Shown here: piece after piece, positions 18,908-26,774 of the stretch
Layout of the letters: every line of letters starts with the position of its first letter
Numbering within the stretch: position 1 is the first letter of the stretch
Assembly: GCF_000445065.1 (NCBI RefSeq)
Contig: NZ_ATHO01000070.1
Coordinates: 62,001 to 126,000 of the forward strand
DNA from: Sphingobium quisquiliarum P25
GTDB lineage: Bacteria > Pseudomonadota > Alphaproteobacteria > Sphingomonadales > Sphingomonadaceae
Direction of reading: 5' to 3'
Length of the DNA stretch: 64,000 bases
The notes under the pieces: model-generated
What the model saw: the letters and a program-made list of their open reading frames with translations, nothing else
Told to the model about the DNA's origin: nothing
Databases searched by the model: none
Program-made: the position numbers and the translations under genes

Positions 18908-19489
18908 CTATATTTCGCTCATGTCTTCGGGCGTATCGATGTCGCGCAGATAGCTCCCATGCGTCTCCACCTGCACGCCATGGCTCAGCAATGCGCGAGC
19001 GCCCTGGTCCCCCCGCAGGCTGAGCAGTTCGGGAAAGTGGCTGCGGCCGATGAAGGCGGGCGGAGAGGACGAAAAACCATCGCTGCTGGCAACAACGGAC
19101 CTCACATCCCGCGCGGCCATGCAGATGCGGTTGTAATGGGATTGCGGCACGCGCGGCATGTCGGCAAGGCAGATCAGGATGCCGCGATATTTCCGCAGCG
19201 GCATCACATGCTCCACTGCCTTGACGATGCTCGCCGACAGGCCGTCTTCCGGCCGCTCATTCACCAGAATCGTATAGCCGCGCCTTTCCAGCTTGCGATG
19301 AATGACCGGCGCCTGCCCGGCCGGGCGGACGACGGCGATCAACTCGCCAAAAGCCAGCGACGCCACCGTTTCCAGCGTATGCGCAATCACCGGCTTGCCG
19401 TATAGATCAGCCATTAGTTTGTCGCCCTCGCCGAACCGGGAAGAAGCGCCCGCTGCCAGCAGCACGGCGGCGATCTGATCCGTCCGCAT
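18908..19489 (-). CDS. MocA/MobA-like nucleotidyltransferase
   Basis: The 193-residue protein begins with the nucleotidyltransferase signature VLLAAGASSRFGEGDKL (LAAGxSxRxG then Lys) and has the metal-binding ICLADMP. This is the pattern of the MobA-like NTP-transferase group that includes the molybdenum-cofactor cytidylyltransferase MocA. MocA would attach CMP to molybdopterin for xanthine-dehydrogenase-type enzymes. No molybdoenzyme or mobA gene is nearby, so the substrate is inference. It is convergent with the MFS gene, 11 bases apart. Confidence 0.83.
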   Translation of the reverse strand: MRTDQIAAVLLAAGASSRFGEGDKLMADLYGKPVIAHTLETVASLAFGELIAVVRPAGQAPVIHRKLERRGYTILVNERPEDGLSASIVKAVEHVMPLRKYRGILICLADMPRVPQSHYNRICMAARDVRSVVASSDGFSSSPPAFIGRSHFPELLSLRGDQGARALLSHGVQVETHGSYLRDIDTPEDMSEI

Positions 19490-19669
19490 CTAGCGGAATA
19501 GACTACGCGGGAAGGCGGAAGAGGACGTTGCGGGCTCGTTCAATGGACGGTCTTCCTTGGTCGGTGCCGATGTGCCACCCGGCCGATAATGTGTCCAGAG
19601 CGGGAAAGGGGTGGCCATCGCAGGGTAGAGCCGCCATATGCGTGGGCGAAGAACAGGAGTGGCAGCTTG

Positions 19670-20278
19670 ATGGATTATGATCCCGACGCAGAGGCTGTAG
19701 GCGAAGCGATCAAGGAACCCGTGCCCGCCGATGTGGCGGAGGCAATCCGCACGTTGATCCGCTGGTCGGGCGATCAGCCTGATCGTGAAGGCCTGCTGGA
19801 AACGCCGGAGCGCGTCGCGCGGGCGTGGCGCGAATATTGCCGCGGCTATAATGACGATCCGGCTTATCATCTGTCGCGCATATTCCACGAAGTCGGCGGC
19901 TACGACGATGTCGTCCTGTTGAAGGACATTCCGTTCCAGTCGCACTGCGAACATCATATGGCCCCGATCATCGGCCGCGCGCACATCGCTTATCTGCCTG
20001 GCAAATATGTGGTCGGCATCTCCAAGCTCGCCCGCGTGCTGCACGCCTTTGCCAACAGGCTGCAAGTGCAGGAGCGGCTGACGTCGGAGGTCGCTAACTG
20101 CATCTGGGAGCATTTGAAACCACAGGGCGTAGCCGTGGTCATCGAAGCGACCCATGGCTGCATGACCGGTCGCGGCGTGCGCACCCCCAATGTGCTGATG
20201 AAGACCAGCCGCATGCTGGGCGTGTTCCGCGACGATGAAAAAAGCCGTGAAGAAGTGTTGAAGCTTATCAGCGCGTGA
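19670..20278 (+). CDS. folE: GTP cyclohydrolase I
   Basis: FolE converts GTP to dihydroneopterin triphosphate, the first step of folate (and pterin) synthesis. The 202-residue protein has the zinc and catalytic segment QSHCEHHMAPIIGRAHIAY, the middle KLARVLHAFANRLQVQE and the C-terminal THGCMTGRGV with a zinc Cys. The start at 19670 (MDYDPDAEA) has AGGAG about 11 bases upstream; a longer frame from 19589 is not supported. It overlaps the following SDR gene by four bases (GTGA), so the two are probably co-translated. Confidence 0.96.
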   Translation: MDYDPDAEAVGEAIKEPVPADVAEAIRTLIRWSGDQPDREGLLETPERVARAWREYCRGYNDDPAYHLSRIFHEVGGYDDVVLLKDIPFQSHCEHHMAPIIGRAHIAYLPGKYVVGISKLARVLHAFANRLQVQERLTSEVANCIWEHLKPQGVAVVIEATHGCMTGRGVRTPNVLMKTSRMLGVFRDDEKSREEVLKLISA

Positions 20279-21117
20279 GCAGTGAAGAAGCGCCTTCCTA
20301 CCGGCCGTTGAGCGGCGGCCGCGAACGATCTGCCGAGGCGGGATCATTGCCCTTGGCGAACAAGCGCCTTGCGCTGGTCACGGGTGGTCATCGCAGGCTG
20401 GGCGGCGTCATAGCGGCGGGCTTTGCGCGGGCGGGCTATTCCCTTGCCATACACGGGAGCCACGATACGCGGCTCGACTCGCCTCTCGCGCTGGCGCTGG
20501 AGGAGAACGGCACGGAATGGGAAGGGTTCACGGCCGATTTCGCTGATCTGGAAAATGCCGAAGAACTGGTGGCCAATGTGGCCGAGCGGTTCGGGCGGCC
20601 ACCGGACATATTGGTGAACAGCGCGGCGCTGTTCGGGCAGGACAGGCTGGATAGCGTCACCGCGGACGATCTGACGCGTCATTATGCCATCAACTGCGCT
20701 GCGCCCGCCCTGCTGACGAAAGCCTTCGCGACGATACCGGCGGGTGTGGGGGATCGCTGCATCATTAACATACTCGATCAGCGCATTGACCATCCGCACG
20801 GTGATCAACTGGCCTATACGCTTTCGAAAATGGCCTTGTCGGGACTGACGCGGCTTTCCGCTTCAACTCTGGCTCCGCACATCCGGGTGAACGCCGTCGC
20901 GCCGGGGCTTACCATCGCCACGCCCGATTATGACGAAGTGCAGATGGAACGGCTTCAATCGATGATGCCCCTCCACAGCCTGCCGTCGGCCGAGCAAATC
21001 GCGGATGCTGTCCTCTATTTGGCCCAAGCGCGCGCGGTGACAGGGCAGACCCTCTATATAGACGGGGGCGCGCACCTGCGCAGCTATGATCGCGACTTCA
21101 TGCATATGGGCCGGTGA
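20275..21117 (+). CDS. SDR oxidoreductase, pteridine-reductase/FolM-like
   Basis: This 280-residue short-chain dehydrogenase begins at a GTG overlapping the folE stop. The cofactor loop reads LVTGGHRRLGGVIA; the Arg-rich variant (TGGxxRLG) is characteristic of the pteridine reductase / FolM branch rather than ordinary SDRs. NSAALFGQ and YTLSKMAL (YxxxK) follow, with an Asp before the Tyr in NILDQRID, as in PTR1-type enzymes. Coupling to folE supports a pterin-reducing role, such as dihydrobiopterin or dihydromonapterin reduction. The first 25 residues are a non-conserved leader. Confidence 0.85.
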   Translation: MSSEEAPSYRPLSGGRERSAEAGSLPLANKRLALVTGGHRRLGGVIAAGFARAGYSLAIHGSHDTRLDSPLALALEENGTEWEGFTADFADLENAEELVANVAERFGRPPDILVNSAALFGQDRLDSVTADDLTRHYAINCAAPALLTKAFATIPAGVGDRCIINILDQRIDHPHGDQLAYTLSKMALSGLTRLSASTLAPHIRVNAVAPGLTIATPDYDEVQMERLQSMMPLHSLPSAEQIADAVLYLAQARAVTGQTLYIDGGAHLRSYDRDFMHMGR

Positions 21118-21607
21118 ACGAGGCTGGCGGCCGCGGCAAAATTTATCCACATCTATCCACAAATTTAGCCCTGCGTTGCCTTTGAAAAGTCAGATTCCGC
21201 TTTGAGCGACTCGCCTTTGGTGAGACCATCTTCTTATCGGAACGAACGCCGAGACGGAGAAATCCGCATCTGCAAATCGGTGAGAAATCAGCGGTTGAAG
21301 GGCGTCCCGAACATCTGGAAAATGTTGGATCGTCACGGTCGAACATGAACTGGATGGTCCTAGATCAAACGATGCCGGGTACGCGCGAAAGTGAACGTCG
21401 GGCTTCGAATGAAAAGGACAGGCTGAGGCAATATGATCCAAGGATCAGACGTGTCAGGCCACAAGCATGCGGACGCCTTCAAGGCAGAAGCATCGCACGC
21501 CGCGTCAGATGATCGCATCCTGCAAGGGAAGCGGATCGAGAGACACGACGGAAGTGGGGACCGGCAGAGATGCCGGCCCCCATTTTGCATTCTGGGGCTT
21601 GCCGATG
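21118..21607. other. 490-bp stretch without a convincing gene
   Basis: No open frame here looks protein-coding on either strand. The frames present (for example a 77-codon frame from 21433) run through a terminator hairpin and resemble no family I know. Near its start lies an AT-rich spot with a TTATCCACA and a closely related CTATCCACA nine bases later (21143-21161), both resembling DnaA boxes. Near its end lies a strong rightward terminator. An unannotated small RNA or small ORF is possible. Confidence 0.5.
21556..21586 (+). terminator. Rho-independent terminator, GNRA-capped
   Basis: GGGG-A-CCGGCA pairs with TGCCGG-CCCC around a GAGA tetraloop, giving ten base pairs with one bulged A, followed by CATTTTGCATT. 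The T-tract is on the plus strand only, so it ends a rightward transcript. The nearest upstream rightward gene (the SDR) ends about 440 bases earlier, which is far for a simple 3' end. Confidence 0.75.
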
Positions 21608-23335
21608 TCAGGCAAGGAAGCGCGGGAACTTGGCCGATCGGCTGCCGTGCCGGAAGCAGCCAGTGAAGATCGCGATCCATCGGCGCGTCTCCACGACCCG
21701 GCAACCGAATGCGCGGATGGCCTGGAGCTTTCCGATGGAAGGCTTGATTCTGTGCGGAGGAGGCATGGTGTGCCGGTATTTTTGCGGCAGAATACCCGTG
21801 CTGAGAAAAGCGCGGTCGAAGATCAGGAGGTCCGTGTCGTGACGCTTGAGCAGGCGCCGAAAAGCGGGGCTGCCATCAAGCGTCGCCATCCGCATCGACG
21901 CGCGCAGCCCGGCCTGGTTCAACTGATGATATCGCCGGTGATAGGGGATGTCATGCTCTGTGCTTGCCAACAGCGCGCGTGACGTGAGTAGGGGCACGAA
22001 ATCGAGATCCTGTTCGATGCCTGCAACATGAGTGGTGCGAGGAGTTGCCGATATCAAGGCAATCAGGTCACCGTTGCGAGGGGAAACGATCGTTGTCTGC
22101 GGCGTTGCAAAGGTGGCGATGAGCCCCAATGCCAGAACCATGGCAAGGATGATGCCGGGCACGCGAAAAGATCCTGCCAGCGCCCGCTTCAACAGCCCTG
22201 CCATGCATAGCCCCAAGGCCAGCATTCCCATGATCGCAAGCACCGGCTGGCTATAGCGTGAGGGAAGATGTACCGAAAAGGCGATCGACGCCGCGAAAAT
22301 GTAGCATAGCAGCGCTGCAACCAAGGTATAGAGAAAGAAGCGCCAGGCCTTCGCGCCAGAAGCTAACCTGCCTTGTTTTGCGCGTTTCTGGTAGGCGATG
22401 GCGAGTGCGATCATCGGCGCGATCGTCACCGCAAAGTTCAGCAGCAGCCGGGGATCGTCATTCCCCCTGCAATTCACGATGGCGGGCAGGAAGCCGATCC
22501 GGCGCGAACATAGCCACGCAACGCTGCCGTCCGCTCCGACGATCGTGCTGCGCCCGTCAAAATTCGTCATGCTGTATATATGCAGGGCTTCGTCGAGCCG
22601 CAGTGCAGGGCCCCATCCGGCCAACCCTTCCTTGAAGATCAGCCCGGCTGTGACGACTGCAAGTGTCGTCAGCACCAGCACTGTGACACGCCGCGCGTCC
22701 CATGCCAGAGTGAAGGGTGGATTCCACCTCAGCATGTCGAGTGCATAGATTGCGAGGCACGTTATCGCCGGGGCAGGATAGACTACGGCTTGCAGCAACA
22801 GGCCGGTCACGGCCAGAATGCGGCGTTCGGACGCGATGGCGTAGAGGGTCATCAGTATCAGCGGCACCGCGATCGCGCGCGGCGTTCCAGAAAACACCGC
22901 ATCGATATGCAATATAGCCCCAATGACGCAGGAAGAGGCCAGGTAGCGGGCAAAGGGGTCCGCCGTAAAGGCGCTCGCCAGCCGCCAGGCGAAATAGGCG
23001 CTGGCTGGCAGGACGATGAGGCCGAGCGACTTCATCATCACGAGCGGTTCGATGCCGACTGCATATGAAGCATAGAGCAAGGCGCGATAGAATAGGGGTG
23101 CCGTCTGTTGCCAGTAATCCGCGAGGACGTTGCCTTGCATCGCGCCTGGGTCAGAGATGCGCGCGGTCCAACTCAAAAACTGGCGGGCGTCATTGGGGAC
23201 CGCCCATTTCTCCCCCGCAAAAGCCGCACGCCAGTAAAGAAACAGCGCAAGAGCGTTGAGGGCAGCGAACATTAGCGCAAGAGGGGCGAGGCGTTGCAGA
23301 TCCGCCGGGCGCGGAGTTGCGCGGGGAGCCGCCAT
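21608..23335 (-). CDS. Polytopic membrane protein, possibly GT-C-type glycosyltransferase
   Basis: The 575-residue protein has roughly ten hydrophobic helices across residues 1-440 and a soluble C-terminal part with conserved-looking Arg/His residues (HDIPYHRRYHQLNQ, DTDLLIFDRAF). An early periplasmic loop contains NDARQFLSW, reminiscent of GT-C lipid-linked-sugar glycosyltransferases, which use an acidic residue in the first loop. I do not recognise a named family, so the GT-C idea is a guess from topology. The start at 23335 (MAAPRATP) is chosen because the hydrophobic core begins soon after it. It is flanked by the terminator region and tRNA-Thr. Confidence 0.65.
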   Translation of the reverse strand: MAAPRATPRPADLQRLAPLALMFAALNALALFLYWRAAFAGEKWAVPNDARQFLSWTARISDPGAMQGNVLADYWQQTAPLFYRALLYASYAVGIEPLVMMKSLGLIVLPASAYFAWRLASAFTADPFARYLASSCVIGAILHIDAVFSGTPRAIAVPLILMTLYAIASERRILAVTGLLLQAVVYPAPAITCLAIYALDMLRWNPPFTLAWDARRVTVLVLTTLAVVTAGLIFKEGLAGWGPALRLDEALHIYSMTNFDGRSTIVGADGSVAWLCSRRIGFLPAIVNCRGNDDPRLLLNFAVTIAPMIALAIAYQKRAKQGRLASGAKAWRFFLYTLVAALLCYIFAASIAFSVHLPSRYSQPVLAIMGMLALGLCMAGLLKRALAGSFRVPGIILAMVLALGLIATFATPQTTIVSPRNGDLIALISATPRTTHVAGIEQDLDFVPLLTSRALLASTEHDIPYHRRYHQLNQAGLRASMRMATLDGSPAFRRLLKRHDTDLLIFDRAFLSTGILPQKYRHTMPPPHRIKPSIGKLQAIRAFGCRVVETRRWIAIFTGCFRHGSRSAKFPRFLA

Positions 23336-23465
23336 CTGCTCATGGAAACCGTCGGTCAAATGAAGATTGTCCCAAGGCTGCGGGGCAAGGCCCGCGTCAG
23401 CGCAGGTTGATACGCCCTTGCTGCCGAGGGATGACACGGCAATTCGGAGGGTTCTTGTCGGGATA

Positions 23466-23540
23466 TGGTGCCGGCTGAGGGATTCGAACCCCCGGCCTTC
23501 GGTTTACAAAACCGCTGCACTACCACTGTGCTAAGCCGGC
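23466..23540 (-). tRNA. tRNA-Thr (anticodon UGU)
   Basis: On the minus strand the acceptor GCCGGCT pairs with AGCCGGC, the D-arm is TTAGCACAGTGGTAGTGCA and the anticodon loop is TTTGTAA, giving UGU. The T-arm is GGGGGTTCGAATCCC. The CCA end is encoded. The discriminator base is A. It reads ACA (and by wobble other ACN) threonine codons. Confidence 0.95.
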
Positions 23541-23572
23541 ATGTCCATTCCGGACGGGGAAGCGCCTTACTA

Positions 23573-24433
23573 TCAGATGACGCCGAACGTCCAGCCCTCC
23601 GTTCGGGCAATTTGCGGCGTAAGGGGCGCGGGGCTCCACAGGGCGGGATGGCGAGCGGCATTGCGCAACCATGCGGCTGTGACCAAAGCGTCCGCGCCAT
23701 GATCGTCCGGCGGCAAGCCTGTATGGGATGCGGAGCCGAGCGTGGTCAGGGCGTCATTCAAAGCGGTGAGGTCACGCATCTTCGTGCGGCCCTTTGGACG
23801 GCCTGCCGCTTTTGCCGCGATGCTGGTGTAGATTTCCACGATCAGCGACCCTGATAACGGTGCGGGGTCGAACGGCCAGACGGGAATGTGGGGGCGCACA
23901 TGATGCAGCATCCGCATGCCTGCAAAGCTTGCCTTCGCGACCTGAGCCGCTCCGATGGCGTCGTAAACGGTGGAAGGCTTGCCTCCGCCGCCTGCATTGT
24001 AATGGGCTTCGCATGCGCGATTGTGCATGAAGTTGGCCTTCGGTCCATCGGCCCTGCCGAAGTAAAAATGCCGCCTGTGAGTCTGTTCCAGCAGGCTTGC
24101 CGCGCCAAGATCGGCATCCTCGCAGATCGCATCGACATAGGCCCAGAAATCAGGCGCATTGGCGGGAACCGGATCGCCGGGCAGGTAGGAAGCGCGAGTG
24201 ACGAAGGGCGGGGCGAAGCTGAAATCGAAGCCAAAGAGCGTCGGCGCCTCCGCAGCGGACGCAACGAGCCATTCCGCTACAGCCCTGCGCGACCATAGGC
24301 TTCCGTCCGGGGGATGCACGAGCATGGGCACGGCCGTTCCCGTTTCGCAGAGGGCGACGGCGATGCCCTTGTGCCGGACGCCTTTAGCCCCGGACCAGTC
24401 GATCGCGGCATAGCGGGCGAAGCGAGGGGTCAT
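23573..24433 (-). CDS. DUF429-like protein, predicted RNase H-fold nuclease
   Basis: The 286-residue protein begins AAIDWSGAKG and later has FGFDFSFAPPF, LIVEIYTSIAAK and DDHGADALVTAAWL. The spaced acidic residues (Asp in DWSGA, Asp in GFDFSFA, Glu in IVEIYTS, Asp in DHGADAL) fit an RNase H-like active site, as predicted for the DUF429 group. Its biological role is unknown. The start codon overlaps the stop of the LysR-type regulator gene by four bases, so the two are co-translated, which is unusual for such a pair. Confidence 0.75.
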   Translation of the reverse strand: MTPRFARYAAIDWSGAKGVRHKGIAVALCETGTAVPMLVHPPDGSLWSRRAVAEWLVASAAEAPTLFGFDFSFAPPFVTRASYLPGDPVPANAPDFWAYVDAICEDADLGAASLLEQTHRRHFYFGRADGPKANFMHNRACEAHYNAGGGGKPSTVYDAIGAAQVAKASFAGMRMLHHVRPHIPVWPFDPAPLSGSLIVEIYTSIAAKAAGRPKGRTKMRDLTALNDALTTLGSASHTGLPPDDHGADALVTAAWLRNAARHPALWSPAPLTPQIARTEGWTFGVI

Positions 24434-25302
24434 GATCCGGTGGCCTTTTCACGCAGAACCTTGCAGAATTGGGACAGCGATATGCTATCCTCGACCCGCG
24501 CGGCGGCGGCCGGATCGATCAAGGTTCCGATCTTTCGCTGTTGGTCGAACCCTGCAAGGGCGGGCATGGCGACGCCGGGCTGCGCGAAGCAGCGCGGCAT
24601 GACGGTGATGCCCAACCCCGCGCGGAGAAAGGCGATCGTGCGGTCGTCATTGACTGTCCGCGCGGCGAAGAAAGGGCGCACGCCGCGTTGGGTGAAGAAG
24701 CGGCTGACCATGGGAAGCGCCTCGCAATTGCGGCGGACGATCATGTCCATGGCCGCGACATCCTCCGCTTCCAGCATGCCGCGGCTGGCGAGCGGATGAC
24801 TGTCTGACATGGCGAGGGCATAGCCTTCCTCGAACAGGACGTCCCGCCCGCGCGGGTCATTGCCCAGAACGCCGATCACGGCGTCGATCCGGCCGCGTTC
24901 CAGGCGGGGCAGCAGTTCGCGCATGCCGCCCTCGACGATTTCCAGCTTCTCGCCTTCCACCCGGCAGGCCTGGCGTGCGGCGTCCTCGATCCAGGCGGAG
25001 GGCAATGTCGATATGATGCCCAGGCGAATGAGCTTGCTGCTGTCGCTTTCCGCCATGGCGTTTTGGGCGCGGGCGAACTCCGCTTCTATGCGGCGGGCGT
25101 GGATTGCGAAACGGACGCCTGCTGGCGTGAGTTCGACGCGGCGGTTGGTGCGGTGGAACATCAGATGGCCGATTTGCGCTTCCAGCTTGGCGATTCCGGC
25201 GGACAAAGTAGGTTGTGAAATATCACATTGCAGCGCTGCGCGAGAGAAGTTGCCATGATCGACCACGGCCAGGAAATAGCGGATCAGATAGCGTTCAATC
25301 AT
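24430..25302 (-). CDS. LysR-family transcriptional regulator
   Basis: The 290-residue protein has the N-terminal winged helix-turn-helix (NFSRAALQCDISQPTLSAGI, residues about 18-37) and the following wing HLMFHRTNRRVELTPAGV. A substrate-binding domain fills the rest. LysR regulators usually control a divergent neighbour. Here the divergent gene is the isovaleryl-CoA dehydrogenase operon, and the 21-bp repeat array lies between them, so control of that operon is the simplest inference. The inducer is unknown. It is coupled to the downstream DUF429 gene. Confidence 0.92.
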   Translation of the reverse strand: MIERYLIRYFLAVVDHGNFSRAALQCDISQPTLSAGIAKLEAQIGHLMFHRTNRRVELTPAGVRFAIHARRIEAEFARAQNAMAESDSSKLIRLGIISTLPSAWIEDAARQACRVEGEKLEIVEGGMRELLPRLERGRIDAVIGVLGNDPRGRDVLFEEGYALAMSDSHPLASRGMLEAEDVAAMDMIVRRNCEALPMVSRFFTQRGVRPFFAARTVNDDRTIAFLRAGLGITVMPRCFAQPGVAMPALAGFDQQRKIGTLIDPAAAARVEDSISLSQFCKVLREKATGS

Positions 25303-25380
25303 AGATGGCGTCTATGATATGATGGGCGTCCGGTCAATTTTCCGGCGGCTGCTTCCGGTGGTAGAAGGGCCAAAGGCTGA

Positions 25381-25597
25381 GATCGGCATGCAAGGTGAGG
25401 ATTGGCATGCCAAAGGCGGGATCTGCATGCTAGGCCAGGGATCAGCCTGCCAAAGCCAGGCATGCCAGGATCAGGGATAGGCATGCCGGGATCGGGGATA
25501 GGCATGCTGGGGCCGTGGCTGGGCATGCGGAAGCCGGGGATCGTTGTGCCAGGGCCAGGGATTGGTGTGCCAAGCCGAGGATCGGCATAAAGCTGAG
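25381..25597. repeat. Degenerate tandem array, mostly 21-bp period, between lysR and ivd
   Basis: About ten degenerate units carry a GAT-GGCATGCC core followed by a GGCCAGG-like tail. From 25455 to 25580 the spacing is exactly 21 bp over six units (starts 25455, 25476, 25497, 25518, 25539, 25560); the earlier units begin at 25381, 25400, 25420 and 25440, spaced 19-20 bp. Several units contain the palindrome GCATGC. Because 21 is seven codons, frames stay open on both strands and give Gly-Met-Pro-rich fake peptides. The array fills most of the 320-bp gap between the divergent lysR and ivd genes; the remaining 80 bp next to lysR show nothing recognisable. Confidence 0.85.
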
Positions 25598-25622
25598 GAC
25601 CAGAACAGGATCAGGAGAGGCC

Positions 25623-26774
25623 ATGACGCCGGATTTCGATTTCGCGCTGGGTGAGGACGCCCGGATGATTCAGGACGCGGCGCGGCGTTTTGCGGCGGAG
25701 CGGATCGCGCCGATCGCCGCCCGGATCGATGCGGAGGATTGGTTCCCGCGCGAGGAACTATGGCCCGCCATGGGCGAGCTGGGGCTGCACGGCATCACCG
25801 TATCGCAGGAGGATGGCGGGCTGGGGCTGGGCTATCTGCAGCATGTGGTGGCGCAGGAGGAGGTGGCTCGCGCATCCGCTTCGATCGGCCTTAGCTATGG
25901 CGCGCATTCGAACCTGTGCGTCAACCAGATCCGCCGCTGGGCCAATGATGAGCAGAAGGCGCGCTACCTGCCCAAGCTGATTTCAGGCGAGCATGTCGGC
26001 AGTCTTGCCATGTCCGAAGCAGGCGCCGGGTCGGACGTCATGTCGATGAAGCTGAAAGCGGAGAAGAAGGGCGACCGCTATATCCTGAACGGCACAAAAT
26101 TCTGGATCACCAATGCGCCCTATGCGGACACGCTGGTCGTCTATGCCAGGACCGGCGAGGGATCGAAGGGGATCACCGCCTTCCTGATCGAAAAGCAGTA
26201 TAAGGGTTTTTCCATCGGGCAGAAGATCGACAAGGTGGGGATGCGGGGATCGCCCACTGCCGAACTGGTGTTCGATGATTGCGAGGTGCCGGAGGACAAT
26301 GTGATGGGGCCGCTGAACGGCGGGGCGGCCGTGCTGATGTCCGGCCTTGATTATGAGCGCACCGTGCTGGCGGGCATTCAGCTTGGCATTATGCAGGCCT
26401 GCCTCGACACGGTGCTGCCCTATGTACGGGAGCGCCGCCAGTTCGGAAAGCCGGTCGGGGCGTTCCAGCTGATGCAGGCGAAGGTTGCGGATATGTATGT
26501 CGCGCTCAATTCAGCGCGCGCCTATGTCTATGCGGTGGCGCGGGCATGCGACGCGGGCAGGACGACGCGTTTCGACGCGGCGGGGGCGATATTGCTGGCG
26601 AGCGAGAATGCGGTGCGCGTATCGCTGGAGGCCGTGCAGGCGCTGGGCGGCGCTGGCTATACCAGGGACTGGCCCGTGGAGCGCTATATGCGCGACGCCA
26701 AGCTGCTGGACATCGGCGCTGGCACCAATGAGATACGCCGCATGCTGATCGGCCGGGAACTGGTCGGCGCATGA
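25623..26774 (+). CDS. Isovaleryl-CoA dehydrogenase-type acyl-CoA dehydrogenase
   Basis: The 383-residue flavoprotein has SEAGAGSDV and [11 protein letters not shown] (FAD and substrate contacts), [12 protein letters not shown], and the C-terminal [18 protein letters not shown]. The catalytic base appears in [10 protein letters not shown], the helix position used by isovaleryl-CoA and long-chain dehydrogenases, rather than the C-terminal Glu of short-chain enzymes. The adjacent carboxylase subunits support isovaleryl-CoA dehydrogenase of leucine degradation. AGGAG lies before the ATG at 25623. It overlaps the carboxyltransferase gene by four bases. Confidence 0.9.
   Translation: MTPDFDFALGEDARMIQDAARRFAAERIAPIAARIDAEDWFPREELWPAMGELGLHGITVSQEDGGLGLGYLQHVVAQEEVARASASIGLSYGAHSNLCVNQIRRWANDEQKARYLPKLISGEHVGSLAMSEAGAGSDVMSMKLKAEKKGDRYILNGTKFWITNAPYADTLVVYARTGEGSKGITAFLIEKQYKGFSIGQKIDKVGMRGSPTAELVFDDCEVPEDNVMGPLNGGAAVLMSGLDYERTVLAGIQLGIMQACLDTVLPYVRERRQFGKPVGAFQLMQAKVADMYVALNSARAYVYAVARACDAGRTTRFDAAGAILLASENAVRVSLEAVQALGGAGYTRDWPVERYMRDAKLLDIGAGTNEIRRMLIGRELVGA

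Noticed and set aside
21433-21666. 77-codon ORF at the terminator region
   Set aside because: It has GAGG before its ATG, but the frame crosses a strong terminator hairpin and the start of the antisense gene's 3' end. No family is recognised.
25402-25590. Gly-Pro-Met-rich protein encoded by the repeat array
   Set aside because: The period is a multiple of three, so both strands stay open by chance; there is no ribosome-binding site and the repeat is degenerate at DNA level.
25381-25597. CRISPR array
   Set aside because: Copies are about 21 bp, contiguous with no unique spacers, degenerate, and no cas gene is present. It is a tandem array, not a CRISPR.
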